A stretch of 64,000 nucleotides of DNA, taken from contig NZ_JAPHEH010000001.1 in NCBI RefSeq assembly GCF_029607905.1, positions 525,530 through 589,529 of the forward strand, given 5' to 3'. This document shows, one piece after another, positions 8,900 to 16,986 of the stretch. Every line of letters starts with the position of its first letter. The stretch's first letter is position 1. Source of the DNA: Thiovibrio frasassiensis. GTDB taxonomy: Bacteria; Desulfobacterota; Desulfobulbia; Desulfobulbales; Desulfurivibrionaceae. Both the position numbers and the translations under genes were made by a program. A model generated the notes under the pieces. The model made no database searches and was not told the origin of the DNA. It saw nothing but the letters and a program-made list of their open reading frames with translations.

Positions 8900-9565
8900 A
8901 TGGCCAATGCTAACGTCATAACCACCGTCCTCTTCGACTATGGCGGAGTCCTGGCCGAAGAGGGGTTCATCCAAGGGCTTGCGGCCATAGCCAAGGAGAA
9001 CGGGCTTGACCCACCCCCCTTTTTCCATACCGCCACCGAGACCATCTACGATTGCAGCTACGTAACGGGTAAGTGCACGGAGCAGGCATACTGGCAGCTG
9101 CTCCGTGCACTTACCGGCATCAGGGGCGAAGATCGGGAGCTCACCGAGGCAATCCTCAGCCGCTTCATCCTGCGCCCCAAGATGCTGGCTGCGGTGCGCG
9201 CCCTTCAGGGGCAAGGGCTGAAGCCGGTCATCCTCAGCGACCAGACCGACTGGCTCGACCGCCTCAATACGCGGCAGCCGTTTTTTCAGGAATTTTCCCG
9301 AGTCTTCAACAGTTATCATCTGGGAAAAACCAAACGCGAACCCAGCCTGTTTCTTGACGTCCTCGCTGCCCTCAATATCGAGCCGGGACACGCCCTTTTT
9401 GTCGACGACAACCCGGGCCACATCGAGCGGGCAGCGGCCCTCGGCCTGCACACCCATCTCTTTCACAATGAACCGCTGTTTTTCGCAGAGCTTGCCCGGC
9501 TGGGGTTTACCCACATTCCGCCGGAGGATATGACAAGGGGGGGCGACCGCTATGCTGGATCATAA
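8900..9565 (+). CDS. HAD-superfamily hydrolase (YihX-like subclass IA)
   Basis: 221-aa phosphatase-type HAD protein. Motif I is FDYGGVLAEEG with the nucleophile Asp about residue 13; the FD(F/Y)GGV form is usual in the YihX/epoxide-hydrolase-N branch. Motif II Ser/Thr is in VILSDQT, motif III Lys in GKTKREPS, and motif IV in FVDDNPGHIERA. Substrate unknown; relatives dephosphorylate sugar phosphates. The gene contains a perfect 18-bp inverted repeat (9068-9115). It overlaps the DUF1018 gene by 14 bases. Confidence 0.87.
   Translation: MANANVITTVLFDYGGVLAEEGFIQGLAAIAKENGLDPPPFFHTATETIYDCSYVTGKCTEQAYWQLLRALTGIRGEDRELTEAILSRFILRPKMLAAVRALQGQGLKPVILSDQTDWLDRLNTRQPFFQEFSRVFNSYHLGKTKREPSLFLDVLAALNIEPGHALFVDDNPGHIERAAALGLHTHLFHNEPLFFAELARLGFTHIPPEDMTRGGDRYAGS
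9068..9115. repeat. Perfect 18-bp inverted repeat inside the HAD gene
   Basis: The 18 bases 9068-9085 (GGTAAGTGCACGGAGCAG) are the exact reverse complement of 9098-9115, with a 12-base loop. It lies inside coding sequence (encoding about GKCTEQAYWQLLRALTG) without breaking the frame. Such a long perfect hairpin in a coding region is rare. Confidence 0.95.
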
Positions 9566-9941
9566 AAAACTGGCCGTCATCCATATCGTCAAAAAGGAAC
9601 TTCAGGTAAGCGACCAAGAATACCGCGATACCATGGAAAAGGTGGCGGGAGTCCGCTCGGCAAAGGATCTGGACGAGCCAGGGTTCCAACGGCTCATGCG
9701 CTATTTTGCCAGAAGCACCCATTATCGGGCGAGCCGGGAGGGCATTACCTTCCGGCAGAGGATGTACATCAAGCATCTGCTGGAAGATCTTGCCTGGGAT
9801 AGTCTCCATTGCGCCAATTTTCTAAAAAAATACTACAAAACCAGCAACATAGGGACGCTTTCCAAAACAGAGGCGAGCAAGGTGATCGAAGCGCTGAAAC
9901 ATATTCTGGCTGGACGACAAAAAATGGAAGGACAAGAATGA
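9552..9941 (+). CDS. GemA-like / phage Mu gp16-family protein (DUF1018)
   Basis: 129-aa protein. N-terminal LAVIHIVKKELQVSDQEYRDTM and the later ITFRQRMYIKHLLEDLAW motif match the gp16/GemA family first known from phage Mu, where GemA affects host gene expression and DNA topology. No phage genes lie around it: it overlaps the HAD gene by 14 bases and the following gene by ATGA, so it is part of a cellular-looking operon. Function in this setting is unknown. Confidence 0.75.
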   Translation: MLDHKKLAVIHIVKKELQVSDQEYRDTMEKVAGVRSAKDLDEPGFQRLMRYFARSTHYRASREGITFRQRMYIKHLLEDLAWDSLHCANFLKKYYKTSNIGTLSKTEASKVIEALKHILAGRQKMEGQE

Positions 9942-10288
9942 CGGCATTCAAAAATGAATGGGACCTGAGCATGGCCCTGCAGGTTCTGCAGAGTGAAACC
10001 GTGGACAGCAAGCTATGGAGCGATGCGGTGAAATGGCTCTTTCTCTTTGGTCCTCCGCAAATCAGGGAGATGATCAGCCAGGCCTCAAGCATGGCAACCA
10101 GCGAATTTTTCCCGGATCTTTCCCCCATCGGCTACACCGAAGAGGGCGAGCCCCTGTACGACATCAAAAAATTAGCGGAAAGCTTAGGGATGAGCGAAGA
10201 GGAAGCCTTGGCCAAAATGGCGGAGCTGGAAGCGGAACATCATGTTCAGAGCCTGTATGACGGGCCGGCACCGCATAAAATCCACTAG
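9938..10288 (+). CDS. Hypothetical protein, translationally coupled to GemA-like gene
   Basis: 116-aa protein starting with an ATGA overlap on the stop of the preceding gene. It is acidic and helix-rich. The C-terminal part (DIKKLAESLGMSEEEALAKM) looks like a small helix-turn-helix or similar helical bundle, but I cannot assign a family. The tight coupling suggests it acts with the DUF1018 protein. It converges on the doxX-like gene, whose stop is six bases away. Confidence 0.7.
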   Translation: MTAFKNEWDLSMALQVLQSETVDSKLWSDAVKWLFLFGPPQIREMISQASSMATSEFFPDLSPIGYTEEGEPLYDIKKLAESLGMSEEEALAKMAELEAEHHVQSLYDGPAPHKIH

Positions 10289-10294
10289 CCCGAC

Positions 10295-10759
10295 TCAGAA
10301 AACGATCCCGCCCCGCCGCCTCTCTTTTGCCAAAAGCCGATCAAAAGATAGCATGCCGCCACCCCGGACAACAAGGGCCAGGGCAATGCCGAGCACCAGG
10401 AGATGGTACTCATACCCCTCGCCCTGCTGCTGCCCGAACCAGTTCATGAAAAAACCATGCTGCAGATGATTCATCTTCACGCAGATAATGATGGCCGTAC
10501 CAATGGCCAGGGCCCAAACCCTGGTAAAAAGGCCGAGGATCAGCAACAACGAACCCCCTACCTCGGTAACCATCAAAAGAATAATGGCCCAAAGGGGAAA
10601 CCCCAGGGCGGTAAACGCAGCAACCGTTGCGCCATAACCTCCCCCCCCGAACCAGCCCAAAAGTTTCTGCGCGCCGTGGGGGAAGATCACCACCCCCAGA
10701 GCCAGACGAATCAGGAGTTGAGCCGGGCTGTTATCTGTCGCTGCCAGAGTTTTAACCAT
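10295..10759 (-). CDS. DoxX-family membrane protein
   Basis: 154-aa integral membrane protein with four hydrophobic segments (about residues 15-35, 52-75, 77-95, 115-135). GVVIFPHGAQKLLGWFGG early and the GLFTRVWAL region are typical of the DoxX/YphA family. Members are linked to redox homeostasis but their reaction is not settled. Start ATG 10759 follows GAGAGG; longer in-frame starts would add a non-membrane leader. Transcribed against the GemA-like operon. Confidence 0.85.
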   Translation of the reverse strand: MVKTLAATDNSPAQLLIRLALGVVIFPHGAQKLLGWFGGGGYGATVAAFTALGFPLWAIILLMVTEVGGSLLLILGLFTRVWALAIGTAIIICVKMNHLQHGFFMNWFGQQQGEGYEYHLLVLGIALALVVRGGGMLSFDRLLAKERRRGGIVF

Positions 10760-11141
10760 CAGAAGCCTCTCACAAAAACCAGTTACACCTGCAATACCCC
10801 AGCTGCTTTCGGGATAATCTCTCCTGCTCACGAATCCAGGCAATGACACAAGTGCTTAACATACTTCTTTAACAGCTAAATTTCCAGCTGAAAAACAATC
10901 AGCCCTCGCGCCGAACAAGGTTATTTCACACAATGGGCATGGCGTTTTATTTTTTTTTCAGGTAAGTTGAAAAAGTTTACACGAGGAGCGAAAAGACAAC
11001 GGATGGCAGGAGTCTTCAGAGCCATGCCCCCCCTGTGCGGGTGGAATTGATCCGTTTTTTTCGCAGGGGGAAATCTTCATCGGCCAGACAGCCAGCTGCT
11101 TTATTTCAGGTGATGATACAGTGAAACACGAGGAGAGAACA
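10760..11141. other. Intergenic region, divergent doxX-like and pentapeptide genes
   Basis: About 380 AT-rich bases. I see no gene, strong hairpin or recognisable riboswitch. It must hold the two divergent promoters. Confidence 0.4.
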
Positions 11142-12062
11142 TTGAACACCCAAATCCGCTATTTTTTCCTGCCCTTGGCCCTGCTTCTTTTTCTTGTCGC
11201 CGGTTGCGGCCTCATAAAAGACACAACAAGCACCCCGGAAAAATCTTCCATCCGGGAAGGAACCAAGGTCACCGGTGCCGAACTGCTCGACCTCCTCAAC
11301 GACAACACCATTTCCCTGCATGAATATGGGGAAACCGCGACCATCGAGATGTACAGCAACGGCAAGATGTACGCGGTGAAAAGCAAAACGGAAAAAAATG
11401 ACGGGAGATGGTCAACGGAAAACGACCGCCTCTGTCTCAAATTCATGCGCTGGGGCTTTGGCGATGAGATCTGTTACGATGTGTTTCGCAAGGGCGAAGA
11501 GTATCACCTCTATACGGAGAGCGGCATCCGGGCGAGTTATTTCACCGTAAACCCCGGGGTCAAACGCGGACCGGCAGACAAAAAATCTTCCGCAACTCGG
11601 AAACGCTCCAGCACCCGGGCCACCACCTCTCCCGATGTGGTGGTGGAAGAGCAGCCCGCCAAGCCGGTATCCACCCCGACAATCCAGGAGAGCAACCAGA
11701 CCGCCAGCCCGCAGGCCGCCAGCCGGGATTTGGGCATGATCTACCGGGGCATGAGCCAGAACTGCCCGGGCTGTAACCTGCAGGGAGCCAACCTGGCCGA
11801 AGCCAGCCTGCTACGGGCCAACCTGGCCGGAGCCAACCTGAGCAACGCCACCCTGGTCAAGGCCAACCTCAAATGGGCCAACCTGAAGGGCGCCAATCTG
11901 ACGAGCGCGGATCTCTCCGGGGCCAATCTGGCCGGGGCTGACCTGGCCGGGGCCAACCTTGAGCGGGCCGATCTGACCGGGGCCAATCTCGAACAGGCCA
12001 ATCTCCGGGGCGCAACCATCACCGGCGCCATCGGCCTTGACCTGAAAAAGGCCATCCGCTAA
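11142..12062 (+). CDS. Pentapeptide-repeat lipoprotein
   Basis: 306-aa lipoprotein. Signal peptide with lipobox VAGC (Cys about residue 22), then a small beta-rich domain to about residue 135 (DGRWSTENDRLCLKF...), a Ser/Thr/Pro-rich linker, a NCPGCN motif, and a C-terminal run of about 17 pentapeptide repeats of the A(N/D)LxG type forming a right-handed square beta-helix. Start: TTG 11142 has AGGAGA five bases upstream and gives a standard signal peptide; a GTG at 11121 is the alternative. The position is the cell envelope; the partner is unknown. Confidence 0.82.
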   Translation: MNTQIRYFFLPLALLLFLVAGCGLIKDTTSTPEKSSIREGTKVTGAELLDLLNDNTISLHEYGETATIEMYSNGKMYAVKSKTEKNDGRWSTENDRLCLKFMRWGFGDEICYDVFRKGEEYHLYTESGIRASYFTVNPGVKRGPADKKSSATRKRSSTRATTSPDVVVEEQPAKPVSTPTIQESNQTASPQAASRDLGMIYRGMSQNCPGCNLQGANLAEASLLRANLAGANLSNATLVKANLKWANLKGANLTSADLSGANLAGADLAGANLERADLTGANLEQANLRGATITGAIGLDLKKAIR

Positions 12063-12155
12063 ACGCAGACTTCTTACCCGAGCGCGGAACGCCGACGCCT
12101 GAGCATTTGCTGGCTTGCCGCGCGTTCCGTTCTGCCCATTGCCCCGTTTTCTTCG

Positions 12156-12196
12156 CCAGGATCTTCACGAAACATGAAGGTCCTGGCTCTTTTTTT
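12156..12196 (+). terminator. Rho-independent terminator
   Basis: Stem 12156-12167 (CCAGGATCTTCA) pairs with 12175-12186 with one T-G wobble, followed by a T run to about 12196. It fits the end of the pentapeptide gene transcript. Confidence 0.8.
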
Positions 12197-12222
12197 CCTG
12201 CCCCCCACCCTTTTCCCTTTGC

Positions 12223-13884
12223 TTATTTCCGGCCGGACCTCACAACGCCCTGCTTCTCCCCTTTGTCCTTGGCATAGGGGCCGGCTTGGAGAGGTGGACA
12301 TTGATGGGCATCGCAGAGGATGTCCAGCTTAGGATTATAGAGTTCGGTGTGGATCTCCATACTGCCCAGCAGGGTATGGAACAGGTTGTCTTGCGAAAGC
12401 TCCCGCCCAGCCTGTTGCCTGAGAATCTGCCGATCGACGGCAAATCCCGCGCCAAACCACATGATGGCCGCGATATGCTTCTGGGTCTCCGGGGCAAGCA
12501 GATAGGGCAGGCCATGCAGGTAGACCCCGAATTCGCCAAGGGATTCGCCATGATCGCTCATGTAGATCATCGCGGTCTCGAACTGCTTGTCGTTCTGCTT
12601 GAGCAGGGCGATGGTCTTGCTTAAAAAGTAGTCGGTGTAAAGGATGGCGTTATCGTAAGCATTGCCTATCTCTTCCGGACTGCACTCGTCGAGCTGATTC
12701 GTCTGGCAGGTCGGGGTAAAGCGCGCAAACTCCTTGGGGTACCGCTTGTAATAGGCCGGGCCATGGTTGCCCATCTGGTGCAGAACGATGAGGATATCCC
12801 CGCTCTTCTGCGCATCGATATACTCCTGCAAGCCAACCAGCATCCCCTCGTCCCGACACTCCACATCACAGATCGTGTTCCTGGCCGGATCCTGATAATC
12901 CTCATACGGAACACGCAGGGCCACGCCCTTGGAATCCGAGTTGTTGTCCCGCCAGAGGACATTGACCCCGGCCCGCTGAACGACATCGAGGATATTTTCC
13001 CTGGCCGCGGCCTTCTTGTTGCTGAATCCGGCCCGAGTCAGGTCGGAAAACATGCACGGGACCGCAGTCGCGGTTGAGGTATCGCAAGAGCTCACCTGGG
13101 GGTAAAAGATCACTTCCTCCTGACTGAGCAGAGGATTGGTCGGCCGCTCATACCCGTTCAGGGAAAAGCGGTCAGCCCTGGCCGCCTCGCCCACCACCAG
13201 GATAATCAGCTCCCGCTCCCTGTCCGTGGCCAGATTATTGGCATCGGTGCCGATGGGTTCAACCGTCACCGCGGAGGTGGCAAAGTTCCTCTTTGCGTAT
13301 TTGTAGACCGAAAAAAGCGCATAGGTGGGGTTACTGTAAAAACGCAGCTCCTCATGCTCCCTGAAAAACGAGGCATAGAAGCGGCTGAAAAGAAAGAGCG
13401 GAATCAGGATAAGAAGGAGAGCGATGGTGATCAGTTTGAGCCGAGAGACTGCCGCCTGGCGCCATGACTGCGGCTCAAGCGGAGCGAGCCACACCAGCAA
13501 CGCCGGCACGATGCCAAGAAAAAAGATGTAGAGAAACAACTTGAGGGAGAAGAGGTCAGTGGCCTCCCGCACATTGGTCTGCAGGATATTTTGCACCATG
13601 ATGTAATCAATGATGACGCTGTAATTGTTGGCGAAGTAGCTGCTCCCCGCGGCCATAAAAAGCAGGGCAATCAGCAGCGGCTTGGTGGTGAACCGGGAGG
13701 CGAGCAGGCTCATGAATAAAGCGAGGACGCCGGTCAAACCAAAGGCGAGAGAGACGACGAAGAACAGATTTTTTCCTTCGGCAAAGGGATAGACGCCGAT
13801 GACGTTTTGGAAAAAGGTGACATTATCAAACAGAACCAAGAAGATGGCCGTGGCCAAAATCAACTTGTTGGTGGTCAATCGCAT
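12223..13884 (-). CDS. eptA: Phosphoethanolamine transferase, EptA family
   Basis: 553-aa inner-membrane enzyme that moves phosphoethanolamine from phosphatidylethanolamine to lipid A. Five N-terminal membrane segments (about residues 8-190, including VIGVYPFAEGKNLFFVVSL) precede a periplasmic sulfatase-fold domain. Catalytic features: VVGEAARADRFSLNGY (metal Glu), the Thr nucleophile in SSCDTSTATAVPCMFS, and the metal-site SDHGESLGE. Length matches E. coli EptA (547 aa). ATG 13884 is preceded by CTGGAG and gives the usual N-terminus. Such enzymes confer resistance to cationic peptides in relatives; that role is inferred here. Confidence 0.9.
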   Translation of the reverse strand: MRLTTNKLILATAIFLVLFDNVTFFQNVIGVYPFAEGKNLFFVVSLAFGLTGVLALFMSLLASRFTTKPLLIALLFMAAGSSYFANNYSVIIDYIMVQNILQTNVREATDLFSLKLFLYIFFLGIVPALLVWLAPLEPQSWRQAAVSRLKLITIALLLILIPLFLFSRFYASFFREHEELRFYSNPTYALFSVYKYAKRNFATSAVTVEPIGTDANNLATDRERELIILVVGEAARADRFSLNGYERPTNPLLSQEEVIFYPQVSSCDTSTATAVPCMFSDLTRAGFSNKKAAARENILDVVQRAGVNVLWRDNNSDSKGVALRVPYEDYQDPARNTICDVECRDEGMLVGLQEYIDAQKSGDILIVLHQMGNHGPAYYKRYPKEFARFTPTCQTNQLDECSPEEIGNAYDNAILYTDYFLSKTIALLKQNDKQFETAMIYMSDHGESLGEFGVYLHGLPYLLAPETQKHIAAIMWFGAGFAVDRQILRQQAGRELSQDNLFHTLLGSMEIHTELYNPKLDILCDAHQCPPLQAGPYAKDKGEKQGVVRSGRK

Positions 13885-14203
13885 CGACAAAACTCCAGGG
13901 GAGGGCATTAAGGTTCGGACAGGGAGGAACGGCCGGACAAGGATTGACGCAAGGATATCATCTTTCCCCCGGAGCAGCCATAATTTTCCCCGAGCCATGT
14001 TCAGGACACGAAGGAGCGGCTGACTTTTTTGGCCGAGAGTCTACAGACGATTCGAAGGGAAAGGCAGAACTCTGTCAACCTTCACGACAAACATCGCCAC
14101 GGAGAGATTGGGCCTCTCCCCGACGATTCTGTTTACGCCATGCGCCATAAGCGCACTGCTTCGGGATCTTCATATTGCAATGGTGGGCAACGTCGCCCTT
14201 GCC
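13885..14203. other. Intergenic region downstream of CxxC gene and upstream of eptA
   Basis: About 320 bases. Several open frames cross it but none has a ribosome binding site or recognisable product. No hairpin or riboswitch stands out. Confidence 0.35.
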
Positions 14204-14461
14204 TCACTTGGCGCGGCGCACAGCCCTGGTCATGGCCGGCCACTGACGCGGCACCAGACACAAGAATGGATAGAGCACCCAACGCATCTTACCGAGGCGG
14301 GCAACAGTCACGTCCTTACAGCGGCAACAATCACAGGAGGCGGCAAGATCCTTTTCCTCCCCGAGCCATTGATGCTGGTACAGTAGAAACACATGAGAAT
14401 TCACTTTCGCGCATTCTTCGCACAGCCATTGGACGGTTCCGTTTATCTGCCACTTCTGCAT
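14204..14461 (-). CDS. Small cysteine-motif (zinc-ribbon-like) protein
   Basis: 85-aa protein. WLCEEC near residue 12 and a later CDCCRC about residue 43 suggest a small metal site. ATG 14461 is preceded by AAAGGAAG at good spacing, which supports translation. The WxCEEC opening and spacing resemble the 65-aa protein at 50668, so they may be members of one small family. Its tail is basic and less conserved-looking. Function unknown. Confidence 0.6.
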   Translation of the reverse strand: MQKWQINGTVQWLCEECAKVNSHVFLLYQHQWLGEEKDLAASCDCCRCKDVTVARLGKMRWVLYPFLCLVPRQWPAMTRAVRRAK

Positions 14462-14694
14462 GGGTACTTCCTTTTATAATAATAATCACTAGCCACTCCC
14501 GCCACAACCCCACCAACACAACAGGTATCGGTATCTTCCTTTTTTTCTTTAATATTTCCACACCCCGGACAACCTTTCCCCCTTCAGGGAAACCCGCAGC
14601 AAAAGCCCAGTATCATCTTTGCCCGACAAACCGAGATGGATTGCCAAGGGGGCAGGACACCAAGCCGCCCTGCGCATGAAGAAAGGGCCGGGTC

Positions 14695-15507
14695 TCAGCC
14701 GTCCTCGCCCAGATAGGTCCGCGCCCCCAGATAGCACCCGTCAAAATAATCGCTACACAACGAACTCTGCCGAATGGTGTCGCCTTTTTTGGGCGCATGA
14801 ATGAATCTGTCGTTGCCGATATAGATCCCCACATGGGAGACCGTCGCGTCCCCGTTGGTGGCGAAAAAAACCAGATCTCCCGGGGCGAGATCTTCACGGC
14901 GCACCGGATTTCCCGCCTGGAACTGGGTTCTTGAATTCCGGGGCAGATTGAGACCGTTGAGCTTATACACGGTCATGACCAAACCACTGCAATCAAATCC
15001 CGTCTCCACCGACTCCCCGCCCCATTCGTAGGGGATACCAATAAAGCCCTGCGCAGTGTTCACCAGCATTTTCCGCAAGGCCCCTTCCTGATAGTGGCGG
15101 AACCGGGCCGCAGCAGAGGAAGTCGGCGCAACCAGGTAAAAGGCCTCAATCACCCCGGATTTTCGCAACTGCGCGGCGCGGGCGTGCGCTTCTTTCCGGG
15201 TGGGATAATCCCCGAAGCGAACCTTGTACAACCCGCTGGCATGGCGATAATAATAGGCGTCCAGCCCCAAGGCATCAAGTTTCTGCATGAGGCGGACCGC
15301 ATTATCCAGTCTGGCAAAGGCGCCGACCTGAATGGTATGCCCCAGCATGGCCAATTCTTTTTTCGAGGCTGTCGGCGGAAGCGGCAAGGCGACATCTCCC
15401 TGCCGGACCCCGCCGCAGCCGGAAAGCCCCGCCAGGACAACAACAATCATAATCCATCGGGCCAGAGGGAAAGCCCGGGTCCCAAAAACTTCTCCTGCCA
15501 TGTTCAC
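14695..15507 (-). CDS. NlpC/P60 endopeptidase lipoprotein with SPOR domain
   Basis: 270-aa lipoprotein. Signal sequence with lipobox LSGC (Cys about residue 31), a SPOR-like peptidoglycan-binding domain about residues 55-125 (TIQVGAFARLDNAVRLMQKL), then an NlpC/P60 cysteine peptidase domain with the Cys in FDCSGLV, His in VSHVGIYIG and a further His in FIHAPKKGD. It probably cuts stem peptides in murein at division sites or the outer membrane. Its start overlaps the stop of the WYL regulator gene (ATGA), so they form a two-gene operon. Confidence 0.9.
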   Translation of the reverse strand: MNMAGEVFGTRAFPLARWIMIVVVLAGLSGCGGVRQGDVALPLPPTASKKELAMLGHTIQVGAFARLDNAVRLMQKLDALGLDAYYYRHASGLYKVRFGDYPTRKEAHARAAQLRKSGVIEAFYLVAPTSSAAARFRHYQEGALRKMLVNTAQGFIGIPYEWGGESVETGFDCSGLVMTVYKLNGLNLPRNSRTQFQAGNPVRREDLAPGDLVFFATNGDATVSHVGIYIGNDRFIHAPKKGDTIRQSSLCSDYFDGCYLGARTYLGEDG

Positions 15508-16511
15508 GCAGTCACCCTCCTCTGCGCCCTGTCATAATCGGCCAGAGCGCTGGCCAGTTCCTGTTGTACCGAATCGACCAGCTCCTGTGGCGCTAGCACC
15601 TTTGCCCCGCTCCCCCAGGAGAGCACCCAGCGCTTGACCTCATAAAGATGGTGCGCCGGAAAAGAGATCTCCACGCCACCGTCTTTTTTCCGGACCAGGC
15701 TCTGCTGCGGGTGCCATTCCCGCTCCAGAACATAGGGGGCATGCTCCTTGGCAAACCAGACCTTGACCAAAACCTCGCGCTCCCCGCTGAAAATGCCAAA
15801 CTGCGACCCACCGTAGCGCGCATGGTCAAAGTCCTCGGGCACGGAAAACTTTTTGGCAAGCAACAGGGCCGTTTCGATCCTGGACATGGCAAAGGTTACA
15901 ATCGCATGCCGCCGGTGGCAATACCCAATGAGGTACCACTCCCCCTGATAACGCACGAGATGATAGGGATCAACCCGGCGCTGGCTACTCGCTTGCCCTC
16001 CGGGTTTGCGGTAGGCGATATTCAGCGTTTGATTTGTATTGAGGCCTGCCGAGACAGTCTCCCAGACCTCCGGCTGCAGCCTGGTTTGCTGCTCCGGGAC
16101 CACCGAGAGCTTGTCTTCCACCCAGGCTGGATGGATAGAGACCTTTTCGGGCAGGGACTCCTCGATTTTGCGGAACACCTTTTGCAGCTTGCGGTAGATG
16201 GGCGTATCTTCATGCATCCGCAGGGCTTTTTCCGCAATGCAGATGGCGAAGAGATCGCTCTCATTCAGGCTCAGGGCAGGGAGGGCGTAATTTTCCTCGG
16301 TGTAATAATAGCCCCGCTTCTTGGCATCGTAGGCGATGGGCGCATCACGCTGACTCCGCAGATAATCGATATCCCGCAAAATACTCTTGGCACTCACCTC
16401 GTATTCGGCGGCCATGGAGCTGCAGTTCGCCATGATCCCGCTCCGCATCCCCTCGCGGATCTTGCGATCAATAAACAGCAGTCGTAAAAGCTGGGTCTTG
16501 TCTCTTGCCAT
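15504..16511 (-). CDS. WYL-domain transcriptional regulator
   Basis: 335-aa regulator. N-terminal winged HTH about residues 5-65 (LLRLLFIDRKIREGM... and DIDYLRSQRDAPI), then a WYL domain with VRYQGEWYLIGYCH, and a C-terminal WCX-type region. WYL proteins sense ligands such as nucleic acids or nucleotides and often control DNA-repair or defence genes. Here the partner gene is a murein hydrolase. A perfect 12-bp palindrome sits just upstream of the start (16533-16561) and may be its operator or an attenuator. Confidence 0.88.
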   Translation of the reverse strand: MARDKTQLLRLLFIDRKIREGMRSGIMANCSSMAAEYEVSAKSILRDIDYLRSQRDAPIAYDAKKRGYYYTEENYALPALSLNESDLFAICIAEKALRMHEDTPIYRKLQKVFRKIEESLPEKVSIHPAWVEDKLSVVPEQQTRLQPEVWETVSAGLNTNQTLNIAYRKPGGQASSQRRVDPYHLVRYQGEWYLIGYCHRRHAIVTFAMSRIETALLLAKKFSVPEDFDHARYGGSQFGIFSGEREVLVKVWFAKEHAPYVLEREWHPQQSLVRKKDGGVEISFPAHHLYEVKRWVLSWGSGAKVLAPQELVDSVQQELASALADYDRAQRRVTA

Positions 16512-16532
16512 CTCTTTTCTGAAAAAAAGTTT

Positions 16533-16561
16533 GCAGGTAGGACATCATTTGTCCTACCTGC
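16533..16561 (-). promoter_or_regulatory. 12-bp perfect palindrome in leader of WYL gene
   Basis: Arms 16533-16544 (GCAGGTAGGACA) and 16550-16561 are exact complements with a 5-base spacer. Read on the minus strand, the hairpin is followed by AAAC and seven T and then, about 10 bases on, by the WYL start codon. It can be an autoregulatory operator or a small intrinsic terminator/attenuator. Confidence 0.65.
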
Positions 16562-16618
16562 CATGTTAGCCTCAGACCAGAAGAAAACACAATAAAACTT
16601 TTCATCGGGAGGCACACA

Positions 16619-16834
16619 ATGTTTTACAAAGAACATGGATGCAAGGAGGGATTTTTCTCTGCACTCAATCGGTGCGTGACAACTTCTTTTTTCAATGCCG
16701 CACCTGTAACAGGGAAGAACACCCAAAGCCATCCCTCCTCCGAGCTGATCCCCAGAACCCCAAAAATCCTTGGCCAGGAACAATATCTCGCCATCCCCAC
16801 CTTTATCCGGCAAGGAAAAACCCTGGGGTTGTAG
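16619..16834 (+). CDS. Possible small protein, unassigned
   Basis: 71-codon frame divergent from the WYL gene. Support: ATG 16619 is preceded by GGGAGG at ideal spacing. Against: no recognisable domain, no GC bias in third positions like neighbouring genes, and the rest of the 475-base gap to the next gene holds nothing else. It has two cysteines and a mostly polar sequence. Report as tentative. Confidence 0.3.
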   Translation: MFYKEHGCKEGFFSALNRCVTTSFFNAAPVTGKNTQSHPSSELIPRTPKILGQEQYLAIPTFIRQGKTLGL

Positions 16835-16986
16835 GAAAACCGAAAGCCAGCCACCCGCTTCTTTTTTGCTCGGGGACGGAGAGCAACATTCTTGCTCCCC
16901 ACCTGGCCTTGGCGTATAGTGATTTCAATGGGTGGAGCAATCTGCCCTGAAACCTTATTCCCCAAGACCGTCAGCCCGAGGCTGCC

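Noticed and set aside
9552..9941. Prophage remnant
   Set aside because: Only a single phage-type family is present and it is embedded in an overlapping cellular operon; no integrase, structural or lysis genes.
14029..14679. 216-codon plus-strand open frame
   Set aside because: Antisense to the CxxC gene, low-quality composition rich in Arg/Ser/His, no start site; the minus-strand gene explains the region better.
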